Source: Sporodiniella umbellata (taxonomy: Eukaryota > Mucoromycota > Mucoromycetes > Mucorales > Rhizopodaceae). From it: 64,000 nucleotides of DNA. Position numbers and translations under genes: made by a program. Below are positions 1-11,536 of this stretch, piece by piece. The stretch is from the NCBI GenBank assembly GCA_025677835.1, contig JAIXMR010000038.1:62001-126000 (forward strand), read 5' to 3'. The notes under the pieces are model-generated. The model was not told the DNA's origin. It searched no databases and saw only the letters and a list, made by a program, of their open reading frames with translations. The number at the start of each line of letters is the position of its first letter. Position 1 is the first letter of the stretch.

Positions 1-2
1 CT

Positions 3-254
3 GGAAATGAACAGGTTGTAGGCAAGTTCAAGTTTATCGACATTATCAGCAATCTCAAAAAGATGTACCCTCCTAAAGAAATGAAAGATATTTCTGTACC
101 CTTTTGCTTTATCTGCCTGCTACATCTAGCAAACGAAAAGGATCTAGTGCTGACAAATGACGATAAAGACGATGATTTTGTGTTGGGAGATGAAGATTGG
201 ATAAGTGATGAGTCCAAATTGAGTAATTTTACAGTGTATCAGAACGTTAAATAA
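3..254 (+). CDS. BRN1: Condensin complex subunit 2 (CAP-H/Brn1), C-terminal end, partial
   Basis: The frame is open from the first bases of the window to the TAA at 252-254, so only the last 83 codons are present. The product would be the kleisin subunit of condensin, which bridges the SMC2/SMC4 heads and compacts mitotic chromosomes. Two features show this: the stretch KKMYPPKEMKDISVPFCFIC followed by LLHLANEK, which matches the conserved C-terminal winged-helix end of CAP-H kleisins, and an acidic tail (DDKDDDFVLGDEDW) of the kind seen at fungal Brn1 C-termini. The rest of the gene lies to the left of the window. The next gene starts about 200 bp downstream on the same strand. Homology is judged from memory of the family. 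Confidence 0.8.
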   Translation, partial: GNEQVVGKFKFIDIISNLKKMYPPKEMKDISVPFCFICLLHLANEKDLVLTNDDKDDDFVLGDEDWISDESKLSNFTVYQNVK

Positions 255-449
255 AACACGATGGATGCACAAGTAGAGCTTATCGGTTGACAGCTCAATC
301 TTATTGGTTGTATTTGTCTGGTTTCCCATTTTAGGGCATCACCATCAAGTTTAGAGTCAGTTGTTATGTGATCAAAGAAACAGATGGCGCAATACCATGA
401 TATAAGAAGATCAACTTTTTTCGAGATTTTTCAAAAAAAAAAACACATC

Positions 450-2675
450 ATGTCTTCTTCCCCCCCTCCTCGTTATAATCCTGAAGAAATCATCATTGAT
501 TATGAGCCCGATTCCTACCAAAAACAAACACAAGAGTTTATAAAGGTGCTACCGCACTATATCCAAGATTACTTCATTAGTCTATTCCCAGTAGTGACTT
601 GGATTCATAGATATAATTTACAGTGGCTCATTCGTGATGTAATTGCAGGTCTAACAGTAGGCGTTGTAGTCGTTCCTCAAAGTATGGGATACGCAAAAAT
701 AGCAGAGCTTCCACCTCAGTATGGTCTATAGTAAGTGTTCATTGCAAACGCTGACTTGCATGTATTAATCCTCTCAATTAGTACCGCATTTGTTGGCCTT
801 TGTGTCTATTGTCTGTTCGCTACTTCAAAGGATATCAGTATTGGTCCTACAGCTGTAATGTCGCTTTTGGTTGGTCAAACTGTTACACGCGTGACAAGTG
901 CTCATGCAAACATTGCAGCCACAGAAGTCGCAGTAGCCATGTGTCTATTGACAGGAGCAATTGCTATGTTTATTGGCCTTGCTCGCTTAGGTATTCTTGT
1001 TGACTTCATACCTGGCCCTGCTATTGCCGGGTTTATGACTGGATCTGCTATCACAATCACTATTGGCCAGTGGCCCAAACTCTTTGGAATCAAAGGTATC
1101 AACACTCAAGAATCAACGTACCTTATTTTTGGAAATTTTTTTAAGAATTTGCCAAACACAAAGCTAGATGTGGCTTTCGGATTAACTGGCCTTCTTTGGC
1201 TATATGGCGTACGCTTTGGTTGTCAATATTTTGGAAAGCGATTTCCCAAGTATAGCAACCACCTGTTCTTTTTTAGTATAATGCGAAATGGCATTCTAAT
1301 CATCTTTGCTACTTTGATCGCTTTTTTGATGAATATCGGCAAGACAACAAGTCCAATCAGTATTTTAAAGACTGTGCCTGCTGGATTTCAGGCTATGGCT
1401 GTACCTAATATAAAGGCGGACACTGTCTCTGCTGTCGCTAGTTCTTTGCCATCTGGTGTCGTCATTCTCATTCTTGAGCACGTAGCAATAGCCAAATCTT
1501 TTGGTCGAATCAATGATTACACCATTAATCCTAATCAGGAAATTGTAGCTATTGGCTTTACCAACATCTGGGCGTCGTTTTTTGGGGCCTATCCTTCAAC
1601 CGGATCGTTTTCTCGTACAGCTATCAAGGCTAGATCGGGCGTTAAAACACCACTGGCTGGTATATTTTCTGCATGTGTAGTTGTCTTAGCTTTATACGCT
1701 TTGACACCTGCGTTTTACTATATTCCCGATGCAAGCCTCGCCGCTGTAGTGATTCATGCTGTTGCTGATCTTGTGTCAGGACCGGAATATATCAAGCGTT
1801 TGGCCAAGGTCTCTTTATGGGAACTGTTTGTGTTTGCCGCTGGTGTAATTATCACTTTTTTCACCACAGTAGAATATGGCATATATGCAGCTGTAGGTTT
1901 GTCATTTGTAATTTTATTGTTCCGTATTGCTAGACCTCGTTTTTGGGGTCTTGGGCGTATTCCTCTGGCTCAAGAAAAACAAGAAGCATATCTTTATGTA
2001 GCACAAAACCACCCTTCTCTTGGCCAAAGTGCTCAACCCCTTCCTTCTGGAATTCTTATGTGCCGTGTCGATGAATCTTTCACATACCCTAATTCGTCTT
2101 TTATTGCAGATAATATAATCAGCTACTGTAAGCAACACACCCGTCGTTTGACTACCAGTATCAAGAAAGGTGACCGTGCCTGGAACGATGACTTTAATCC
2201 TGCAAAAGATGCTGCCCGTGCTCAATTGCCTCGCCTACATGCTCTTATTATCGATTTTAGTAGTGTAAACCGTCTAGACTCTAGCGGTCTTCAAGCTATT
2301 GTAGATGCTCAAAATGCTTTGAACCGATATGCTGGGCATCATGTCGAATTCCATTTTGCCCATGTAGTAAATCCTTTGATACGTACTTGCTTGATAGTGG
2401 CCGGCTTTGGTAATCAGCCACGTCCTGGCGAGATAGACCTTACAAACAATGCAAGAGAGGTGTTGCCTATTGTACCGGCTTCAAAAGATGGTCCTATTCT
2501 AGAAGTTCATACTATAGAGAGTTGTAAGAAAGACATAGAAAAACCTGTAGTTCAGCTACCCCGTGACCGTTATCCTTTCTTTCATTGGAGTGCTGATGAG
2601 GCTGTCCGTGTTTCTTTACAGACACTGCCTTACAGAACTAGCGATGAAGATTCTTTAAATGAATGTGCAGCTTAA
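450..2675 (+). CDS. SulP-family sulfate permease with C-terminal STAS domain
   Basis: Two exons, 450-730 and 782-2675 (724 aa), separated by a 51-nt intron (GTAAGT...TTAG) that splits a Tyr codon and restores the conserved PPQYGLYTAFVG motif. The product is predicted to be a plasma-membrane anion/proton symporter importing sulfate. The N-terminal half is a multi-helix transporter core: GLTVGVVVVPQSMGYAKIA near residues 65-85, then hydrophobic segments to about residue 490, including the characteristic AYPSTGSFSRTAI stretch. The C-terminus holds a STAS domain (about residues 530-690; IDFSSVNRLDSSGLQAIVDA). Length fits fungal SUL1/SUL2-type permeases. An in-frame ATG at 384 would add 22 residues; 450 is preferred because it begins the MSSSPPPR leader typical of this family, but the longer start is not excluded. 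Confidence 0.93.
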
Positions 2676-3354
2676 ACAAAACTATAAGAATACAAAACAC
2701 TGTAAATAACTCTCACCATATTTTCAATTTCATTTAAATAAACCTATATATTATTCAAAAGCTAAAGTCTAAAAACCGATAAAAAATTTTAGATGTATAC
2801 AATATTTCCAGACGTGTGTTACATTACGTTTTGTTATAATCGTTTAAGCTACAATTGCTCCCAAATCATTGAGGGTAGCATTTTATTTTTAGGGAGTCTG
2901 CAAAAAAAAAAAAAAAAAAAAAAAAACGGCACAGTTTTTACATAACTTCCTCTCTTTTGAATTAACCGTAAAAGTTGATTTTATTCCATTAGCAACGTAA
3001 TTGAATAACTTGTACTTAAATATAATAACTGGTTTTGTCTCTCTATATTTCTTGGACTGAAAAACTTTTTTAAAAAAGTTTTACAACTCTACTTCTCCAA
3101 AATCGTTTTTGTAATTGTTTATTTAAAATGTCCCTCTTTTGCCGCAGTTTTTCAACTTCAAGTACAGTAAAGTTGCTTATACCAGTGGCAAAAAAAGAAA
3201 CTTTAACAATATAAATTTGTTGGCATCGAATAAATTAAGCACATTATTTGTTGTGTTTATGTCAATAATACTCATATGCATATAATTTCTAACAAAAAAT
3301 ATTTCTTTTTCTATTTTACGATTGAATAAATATTAATTACCTTACAAAAGTGAC
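2676..3354. other. Intergenic, AT-rich, no gene seen
   Basis: Follows the permease stop. It contains an A tract of about 22 nt near 2905-2926 and scattered T runs. The first 100 bp probably carry the permease polyadenylation region (AATAAAC-like sequence near 2735). No coding signal or RNA gene was recognised. The right edge is the degraded LINE. Confidence 0.6.
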
Positions 3355-3790
3355 AAGGACCCCCCGTTTCCCAGAAGAAACCGTAGAATGTATTGGCAAA
3401 GTGTTGACAGCAAACGTAATCAGGATTAACATCGATGGTTTTCTCTCCCGTCCTATCCGCAAGCTGCGAGGTCTAAAACAAGGCGACCCCATCTCATCAA
3501 CCCTTTAAAGCCTTGCACTAGAGCCTTCACTTCGCTCCATAGCACAAGACGCTTCCTTTCAAGGCTGTCAGTTGAGCTGCCACTTCAATAGTTCCTCATA
3601 CTCACAAAATCCCATCATATTCAAAGCCCTCTGTTATACAGACGATACTCTGGTTTTCCTAAAGGATTTAAACGACCTAGGGCAGCTGAACACTCACATA
3701 AATCGCTACTGTCAAGCTTCGAATGTCAAACTGAATTTCAACAAAGTGCATTTCATCTTTATATCCGGAAGAAACCATAGCGATTACTGA
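3355..3790 (+). mobile_element. Decayed LINE (non-LTR retrotransposon) reverse-transcriptase fragment
   Basis: In the frame starting near 3369 the translation runs through RT core block features (INIDGFLSRP, then GLKQGDPIS), hits an in-frame stop near 3507, and a fragment of the same domain continues at 3572-3790 with the catalytic-box variant YTDDTLVFL followed by HINRYCQASNVKLNFNK, typical of non-LTR RTs. The 5' half (endonuclease, RT N-terminus) is absent, so the copy is truncated and has stops and frame breaks. Base composition here is visibly less AT-rich than its surroundings. It is treated as a dead element; no functional protein is expected. Confidence 0.8.
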
Positions 3791-4129
3791 GAAACGTCTT
3801 AAATATAATAGAAAAAAGGATTGTAAAAGCCATCTGATATTCAAAACTAACATACAAAGATCTTAAACTAAAAGAAAAAAAGTTTGTAAATGATTTGGAT
3901 CACCAAACCCATTTAATTATACTTATTTTATGTAATTTTGTTGACTTTTAGAATATATATCTATTTTTGATAAAGGTATTAGTTTTGAAGATTATATTAG
4001 TTTCACTTAATAATTTCGCTTACAAAAAATAAAACAAAAAAAAACAAATGTAGTATGTCAATACTTAACATAGCTGGCCAAAAAAAATAAATATTTAAAA
4101 GAAAAGAAAAAATGATAGCAAAATCAAAA

Positions 4130-5720
4130 CTATTCATTTGTGGTCGTTTCTCACTGGTCGGAAAGTTTGAACGCACTGCAGATCACATATGTTCACAAAG
4201 TATCTGAACCGTTCCCATCGTCTGTCTAGGATCCCCCTGTGCTAGTCCATAAAACAACGGAAAAACTTCTCCCAATTTCTGATGAAATTGGAAAAAAGAG
4301 CTCTTTTGCACTCCTCGCGCTCCCTTTCCGTTCTCGGGAGAGCTGCCATAGCCAAATACCTGCTACTGTCGATGTGCTGGTACCTAGTCAGAGCAACTTC
4401 ATTCCCGTCCTCAGAAGCTGATGAGATCAAATCCGCAATAGCTAAATTTATCCACAGAAACATATTTCCTAGAATCAAATGGCCAAACTTGTGTTTTCCA
4501 AAACACCAGAGCGGCCTAGCCCTACTGGGTCCCCTTCTTCAACAACGGGCCTCATACTTCTTCTGTTTACAACCTCTGTTCTACGGCTCCGAAGAAGCGT
4601 CTACTAACCGACCTTACCTAGCTCTGAAAATCCACCTCCAAAGCTTTTTCAACTCAGAACATCCAGAGATCCCCCCTCCTTTTCCCTAGAGGACGGAAAC
4701 AAGTGCCCAAAATGCAATTTGACATCTGCAATTTGCTGACTCAGTCCATGGATCAAATTCTCTGACGTTTCGAAGACATGGCTTTCAATCTCAAAGCTAT
4801 TATGAGCCTACCTGTAAAAAGTATTTTCCACGCATCTAAAAGCGAATTTTGTTTTCTAGCTGCATGCAAATGGATGAAGGTAAACGACGTGTTCTACTTA
4901 GACCCTCTCACCTCCTCTCTTCGCCGTGTAGATTTCCCTGATAGCCGGGGGAAAATTAGCAGAGCTATGAACAAACTATCCAGGGCAGTTGCCGCAGGAA
5001 AGCTGCAAATAAGCACTTTCTTTAAGAAGCATACCCTCCTTAACAACATTGACTCTCCTAGTGAGCAACCAATAAGCTTCGCTTCTTTCTTCCAATGCTT
5101 GAATATATATAATAACTCTAGAAAGGACCCAAAACAATTTAGCCCGAAAGTCTATCGGGCAGCCTGCCAGGAAAACACCGTAACTCCCTCCCAGATCAAA
5201 TCGATTTTGCCGGTTTTTTGGATCTTATTCTTGAACCCTCGCTCTCTGCCACTCAAAGGAACATTACCTACCGATCAATTTACCAAAGAATCCCACATCG
5301 AGGGCTTTTAAACCTCTTCATGCCTCTCAAATGCCCCTCCCCAATGTGCCTTTTTGCCTGAACCAAGAGTCATCTCCCTTCCACCCCCTTTTTTTCTTGT
5401 CCACCAAAAGCTCTGGTCTGGGACGACATCATCCGTGAGTTCTTATGACCCACCGTAGAAATTGAAGATATCTTCCAAGCCTTAGGAAGTTTGGACTTTT
5501 ACAATATTGGATATTGTCAGCGAACGTCACTCTCAGCAAATATGGTAATAGTCATTGCACTATTCCAAGTCTGGATATGCCACTGGCAAGTCACTTTTGA
5601 GATGAGTAACTTCCAGTCGCAATTGGTGACTTTCCGCATAAGGGCAGCCATTCACTAATTTGAAGCCGAGGAAAGCCTCGCTTCACAAGCCCTCTACTAG
5701 CCTCTCCCACTCACCGATCT
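4130..5720 (+). mobile_element. Decayed LINE, region downstream of RT (thumb and C-terminal part)
   Basis: Continues the element after about 340 bp of AT-rich DNA (3791-4130) that carries no RT similarity and may be a later insertion or decay. Open pieces at 4282-4689 and 4778-5311 show the post-RT signature LSVLGRAAIAKYLLLSMCWY and later a QSGLALLGPLLQQRASYF segment, the layout seen in Mucoromycotina LINE-like elements. Past 5311 a degraded Cys/His-containing tail (CPSPMCLF ... PPKALVWDDII) resembles the C-terminal zinc-knuckle-like end of such polyproteins, again with stops. No target-site duplication or poly-A tail was identified. Confidence 0.72.
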
Positions 5721-6666
5721 CACCACTCCGAGATAATGCGCCCCGTCCCTCTTTTCAAAGTCAATCTAATTTTCCTTTATTCCATAACATAACCTAAAGC
5801 ATAATTGCGACCGTCTCTTGCTGAAATTACATTTTCAAGCTACGCAGAGCAACACATAAAAACCTTTTAAAGAAAAAAAAAGTAATCGAAAGGCTGACCT
5901 TACTATTCTTTGCTGTAAAAGACTCGATATTATTAAAGATATTAGTAGCGACATATATCCTAAATTTTTCAGAAAGTATGTAAACTTTGCCGAAATTTGT
6001 AATCGTCACTCAATGTACATTGAGATAGTTAAGTAAACTTGGAACACTTTTTGCCATATGCCCATTCTCGTTCTTACATAGAACAAGTCTCTGTAAAAAC
6101 GTTTTTTACTCTTTCTTATAGCATTACCCAAGCCCTGACTGTGGGTTTTGCTCTGTCCGTCGGATATGGAAAAAAGCACATACCACGACAATACTTTAAA
6201 AAGTTTAAACTATCAGTCCAGGCTATAATATTGACGAATAGTTCTTTAAATACAAAAGCAAACTCTAAGGGTAGCCTGGTACGGGCATTTCACGTATTAT
6301 CACTGATAGAATGTTCTCTATATCATGCAAGTATGCTGGTTTCATACGTTTCACAATACTTGCCTGAAAATACAAAATACTAAAAAAATCTTTATAGGCC
6401 CATTTTTCTGTCTATTAGATAAAGATGTGACAACAAAGGACTGGTTGTTTCCTCCATAAACAGAGCATACAGTCTCACAGGCGTGTTGGCTTGCTGTATT
6501 TAAATAAATTTGAATAGCGACAACACGCTACTCATCTAAAAAATACATAAAACTTCCTCGTTTTTTTTTTGAAATTTTAAAACTCATTTTGCCCTTAAAA
6601 TTTTTTCTGTCTTTTAACCTCTGGTTTACTCCCTTCTTTTTTATCGAAAAAAGTTTATTACAAAAC
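5721..6666. other. Intergenic, upstream of CCT4
   Basis: AT-rich. A 114-codon open frame at 6039-6383 (+) has no recognisable domain and unconvincing composition, and is not called. The last 120 bp before the CCT4 ATG are pyrimidine-rich (T runs near 6561-6570 and 6630-6650), as expected for a fungal promoter/5' leader. Confidence 0.5.
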
Positions 6667-8438
6667 ATGGCACAAGTAGCAAAAAGCACACCCTCAGGTT
6701 CCCAAGGTGGAAAGTTTCAAGAAAGAGACAAGCCAATGGAAGTGCGTTTGTCAAACATTACAGCTGCTAAAGGTAGACGGGAAACCTTTTTGTTTTTTTG
6801 ACGTGTCTCATCATCTAAACCTTTTTTTTTTTGTAGCTGTTGGAGATGCCATTCGTACCTCATTAGGTCCTAGAGGTATGGACAAAATGGTAAGTCTATC
6901 TTTTTTAGATGAGCAGATCATCTTACATTTTTTCGTGTCTTTTAGATTCAAACTGCCAGCGGTGAGGTGGTTATTACTAACGATGGTGCCACCATCTTGA
7001 AGCACATGGCTGTTCTTCACCCATCCGCAAAAATGGTAAGAGCAAATTAGAGTAAAAACAAAGAGTCTCGCTAATTTGTAAAAAGCTTGTCGATCTGTCG
7101 GCAGCTCAAGATGTGGAAGCAGGAGATGGTACCACTTCTGTAGTAGTCTTATGTAGCTCTTTGTTAACAGCAGCTGAAAAGATGCTCAACAAAGGGATTC
7201 ATCCTACAATTATTGCCGAATCCTTCCAAAAAGCAGCGGCTAAATCTGTTGAATTTTTGACCGAAATGGCTACACCTGTTGATCTCTCTGATCGCGAATC
7301 GCTGTTGCAAGCTGCCTCGACCTCGTTGAGTAGTAAGATTGTTAGTCAATATTCCACTCTTTTGGCTCCTATTGCAGTTGATGCTGTTGTACGCGTAATC
7401 GACCCAGCAATCGCTAACAACGTCAATCTGAAAGATATCCGTGTTGTCAAAAAAGTGGGTGGGACCATTGACGATACCGAACTAATTGACGGCCTTGTCC
7501 TCAACCAAACTACCGTTTTATCAGCTGGTGGACCTAGTCGTATGGAGAAAGCCAAGATAGGTTTAGTCCAATTCCAGCTTTCACCTCCCAAGCCCGACAT
7601 GGAAAACCAAATTGTAGTTAATGACTATCGACAAATGGACAAGATTTTAAAAGAGGAACGCCAATATTTACTCAACATGTGCAAAAAGATCAAAAAGTCA
7701 GGCTGTAACGTTTTGTTAATTCAAAAATCCATATTGCGTGATGCTGTCAACGACCTTGCTCTTCACTTTTTGGCCAAGCTTAAAATCATGGTTGTCAAGG
7801 ATGTTGAGCGCGATGAAATTGAGTTTATCGCTAAATCTTTGGGCTGTAAACCTGTAGCAGACATCGAGGCTTTCACAGACGATAAATTGGGTTATGCTGA
7901 TTTGATTGAAGAATCGGAAAACGCTGGTGCCCGTATCGTTAAAGCCACTGGCATGAAGCATGCTGGTAGAACTGTCTCTATTATTTGCCGCGGTGCCAAT
8001 TCACTTGTACTTGAAGAATCTCATCGTTCTCTTCATGATGCTCTTTGTGTTGTCCGATGTTTGGTCAAGAAGAAATACCTAATTGCTGGTGGCGGTGCCC
8101 CTGAAATTGAAATTTCTCAAAAGCTTACAGAATATGCAAAAACATTAGCTGGCATGGAACAATATTGCTTCCAAGCTTTTGCTGACGCTTTGGAAATCAT
8201 TCCTACTACCCTGGCCGAAAACGCCGGCTTAAATCCCATTAAGATTGTCACAGAACTTAGAAACAAGCACACATTAGGCGAAAAGACAGCTGGTATTAAC
8301 GTCAAAAAGGGCGCTATTTCTGACATTTTGGATGAAAATGTTGTTCAGCCTCTATTGGTTACCTCAAGTGCCCTCGAGCTTTCTGCAGAAACTGTCAAAA
8401 TGATCATGAAGATTGACGATTTAGTACAAAGTCGATAA
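6667..8438 (+). CDS. CCT4: T-complex protein 1 subunit delta (CCT4 chaperonin)
   Basis: Four exons: 6667-6772, 6837-6889, 6946-7035 and 7086-8438 (533 aa). It is one of eight subunits of the cytosolic CCT/TRiC chaperonin that folds actin, tubulin and WD40 proteins with ATP hydrolysis. Group II chaperonin motifs appear in order: [14 protein letters not shown] (exon 2), [10 protein letters not shown] (exon 3), [10 protein letters not shown] with the catalytic Asp (start of exon 4), and [10 protein letters not shown] near residue 410. The delta identity rests on segments such as [20 protein letters not shown] and QISKKSGCN-type sequence in the apical region. Length is normal for CCT4. The three introns cluster in the first 420 bp, and the first contains a T-rich tract. 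The gene is convergent with the SDR gene, whose stop lies 80 bp away. Confidence 0.97.
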
Positions 8439-8518
8439 ACAATGATATAATATAAATAAACTAAAATGCGAGATGTAGAATAACACATTGATTTTGTTTT
8501 TACTTTATTTAAGTTTGA

Positions 8519-9438
8519 TTATTTGGGTTGATAGCTGTTGAGCTGTTCGTCATTCCATGTATACATTAATCCGGAAAGATTTTTAGGCGCATTATTAGCT
8601 AAAGCTGCAAGAACATAGCCTGGTTGTTCAGGCTTAATTAACTTTCCTTCGCTGTGAAGGTTGGTAAATTTAGTATGGTCGCTTCCCATAGCTTCTTTGC
8701 CTGTTTGGCGTATAGAATCCTGCATGTCTGTATCAACAACACCAGGACGGATGGCAATGGAGGTTATGTTTTCTTCTTCAGAAGCCAATGTGCTAGCAAT
8801 ATGATTTACAGCAGCCTTAGACCTATATATGTTATATTTTAGCACAATGGTAAATACGTAAAGTTCCACTTACGCTCCATAAGCACCCCAGCCCTTATAA
8901 CCTTTAACCGCAGCTCCTGAAGATACTAAGACTATAGATCCTCTATCGGATTTACGCAAAAAAGGTATAGAGATCTGAACTAAAGAAATGATCGAAAACA
9001 CATTTACGTCGAACAATCTAACTGTCATTAATATATAGTTTTGATAAACAAGCAAGTTTACTTTTTCCAATCCTCAACGGAGCCGTCAGCAATGGAAACA
9101 ATGGGTTCAAGAAGACTAGTAAGATTGTTAATATTCTTTTCCAAAAAATTTTCAAGTTACCCTGCATTGGCAATAATTGAGTCCAGTTTTCCCCAAGTAC
9201 TAATAGCAACATCAACAGCTTTTTGCGCTGTGGAGGGATCTGTCAAGTCACCAGATACAATTTGGATACTTTCACCCTTGTCAAAATCCTTAGCCACTTG
9301 CTCTTTGAGCGCTTTAAGCGCGTTGATATCTCTAGCCACAGCTACTATTTTAGCATTGAAAACAGTCAAAGCTTTGATGGCAGCTGCTTTCCCGATGCCC
9401 CGGGAGGCGCCCGTAATAATGACAACAGGACCGGTCAT
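8519..9438 (-). CDS. Short-chain dehydrogenase/reductase, Irc24/benzil-reductase-like
   Basis: Four exons on the minus strand: 9161-9438, 9062-9115, 8874-9017 and 8519-8822 (259 aa). It is a classical SDR with a Rossmann fold. The N-terminal TGASRGIG nucleotide-binding motif is at residues 9-16, NAG near residue 93, the catalytic Ser in VLVSSGAA near 140 and the YGASK catalytic Tyr/Lys pair near 156, interrupted by the third intron. The whole chain, including DSIIANAG-LLEPI, WKKLFDVNVFSI and the late RPGVVDTDMQ, resembles yeast YIR035C/IRC24-type cytosolic NADPH-dependent carbonyl (benzil) reductases. The natural substrate cannot be told from sequence. All introns are 44-51 nt and phase-consistent. 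Confidence 0.93.
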
Positions 9439-11536
9439 TTTTTTCTAGAAAGTAAATTAAATAAAAAACAAAAAATCTAAGAGCTTGAAATGTCAACATA
9501 AAAACGGAGTCGAAAGCTGATCTTGATTCGTATTAATTTTTTGTTACTCAATGTTTATCTTTGTATCAGAGAAGATTTATATGTTGGCTCGCGAAACATT
9601 TGTTTTATAAGTTTGAGTTTCCCAAAAAATACCACTAGGATGCGGCGTAAACTAACAAGTCTTAGATTTCCAGGTAATTATGAGGTTAGCTTAAAATCAA
9701 ACAACTTAATTATTTAGGCTTTTTTTTTTGGCAGATCGTACTTATCGGTCAATTTAAACACAACTAAAAAAGACGTCTCTTTTAAAAGTCAATTACAATA
9801 TCTTCGCATACAAGTATTTTTAAGCGGTTGTTAAAAGTTCCGTGAATATTCCGGGGAGCCTGTTCGGGCGTAAATAGAAAAGTATTGAAAAATAAAACTG
9901 CACCTACAAGACTTTTGTTTGCATAAATATAACCACTTAAAGAGGGACCTCAACGAATGCTGGTATTGAGTTAATGTTTATAGAGAGGTATTTAGTCTCC
10001 TGTTTTTGTCAAGCAATCAAGAGGAAAACAAACGGTAAGAATTTTTAAATTACTCCAATTACGCGGTTGCTTAACTTCTCATTTTTTTCCTTGTAGTGCT
10101 GTATGCAAATCTGCGATAATCAAGACTCTGAAGGGGTTAAAGCAATTGCCCGCAGAACAAAAAAAATTGTAGACTTGATTCATTTTAGAGTCCAACTAAT
10201 GACAGGCTTTTCGAGCAGTTCTTTTGCGGGGATAAACCGAAGGAAAAGAAATCGGAAAATGACATCGAAAAGGCAGATCTCGTGAGAAGTAGCTCAATGA
10301 AGTATTGGTTGATCTTACTCTTCTACAAAAAACACTTGTACTACGTTGAATTTATCATGTCATTTCAACAATCCGACTTTTCGATTATACGGAACCAAAT
10401 TAATTGATCGTCTGATGCATTATGCGAAGAAAATACACATTCCAAACAACGGCTCTGGTTCGCAATTGGCTGATTAATTACTTGTAGCTCACCACAATTG
10501 CTGCCAAATGATAATAGTAAAAAAAGCCTTGATGTGTATATCATTTTTAGCTTTGGTTTAATAAACAAATTCCCTGGATTCGCCCCTACTGTGTTCTCAG
10601 AGTTCAGAAGGCTGTGCGTATTCTTAATATTTAAAACCTACTTATGCTTCTTTAATTCAATCATTGAGGGTCAATGAATAATCTGTACCTAGATGTAAAT
10701 TATTTCCGGTTTATACATATTTAAGCAGTGTGTATAGAATTGTGGTTTAAAACACCAAAAAAAAAAAAAGAGTTGTAGGTAGGTTTTCTTTTCAATTTCT
10801 ATTACGCTTAGTATAAAAATAAAGAAAAAAGGCTCAAGCGTAGAAAAATGCTATCTGTTACAAGAGCCACATTTATTCAAAGCTAGGTCTTACTCTAAAA
10901 TGAAGCGCTTTTTATTTTAGTTATATTTAGATTAAAACACGATGCAAAATAAAGAGGCAGTAATATTAGCAAGTAGATAATGGTTACTTATTATTGCTTC
11001 TTTGTTCTACAGCTTTATTTCTGAACTTTTGGCAGGTTTTTTCTTGAAGGTATTTCATAATTCATGATTGAAAAAGTAAATTTTGTATAACTATAGCGTC
11101 CATCTACTGCCGCTTTCTTTTTTGTTTGTTTTCATTTTCGCAAGTGGACAATAAAACAGATTGTCTCACTGTACCACTTTGTATACATAAATCCAGTTTA
11201 CTTCAAACCTAAACTAATTATGATGTCGACTTATAATACCTACGACGATCTCCAGAACGAACTAAAAAGTGGACACTTAAAAATGCCTAACAGATATTTT
11301 CAACAAAACTTCTAAAATATAACCTAATTTATAAAGCACACCTATACATTTTAAACAAAAATTTTGAATTTATTAGAACAAATATACACCTCAAGTCTAC
11401 CCTTTGGAAGCTAAAAGCATACTGATTATTACATATCGGCCTTCGAAAAAGGCTGAAAAATGCTTTTTTTCTAAAAAAAAAAAAAAAAGGAAATATTACA
11501 AGATTCCTTATTGAACCATTCTTTGTTTTTCCAAAA
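9439..11536. other. Intergenic, 2.1 kb, no firm gene
   Basis: AT-rich with several T and A runs (9720-9729, 10759-10770). One possible tiny spliced transcript is visible: ATG at 9974, donor at 10035 (GTAAGA), acceptor TTGTAG ending at 10096, which would give a 28-codon product. A 60-codon frame at 10103-10285 also begins just after that acceptor. Neither resembles a known protein. No tRNA-like or repeat structure was recognised. Confidence 0.4.

Noticed and set aside
6039..6383. 114-codon open frame upstream of CCT4
   Set aside because: No domain, no promoter-like context, composition like random AT-rich DNA, and a similar frame exists on the opposite strand.
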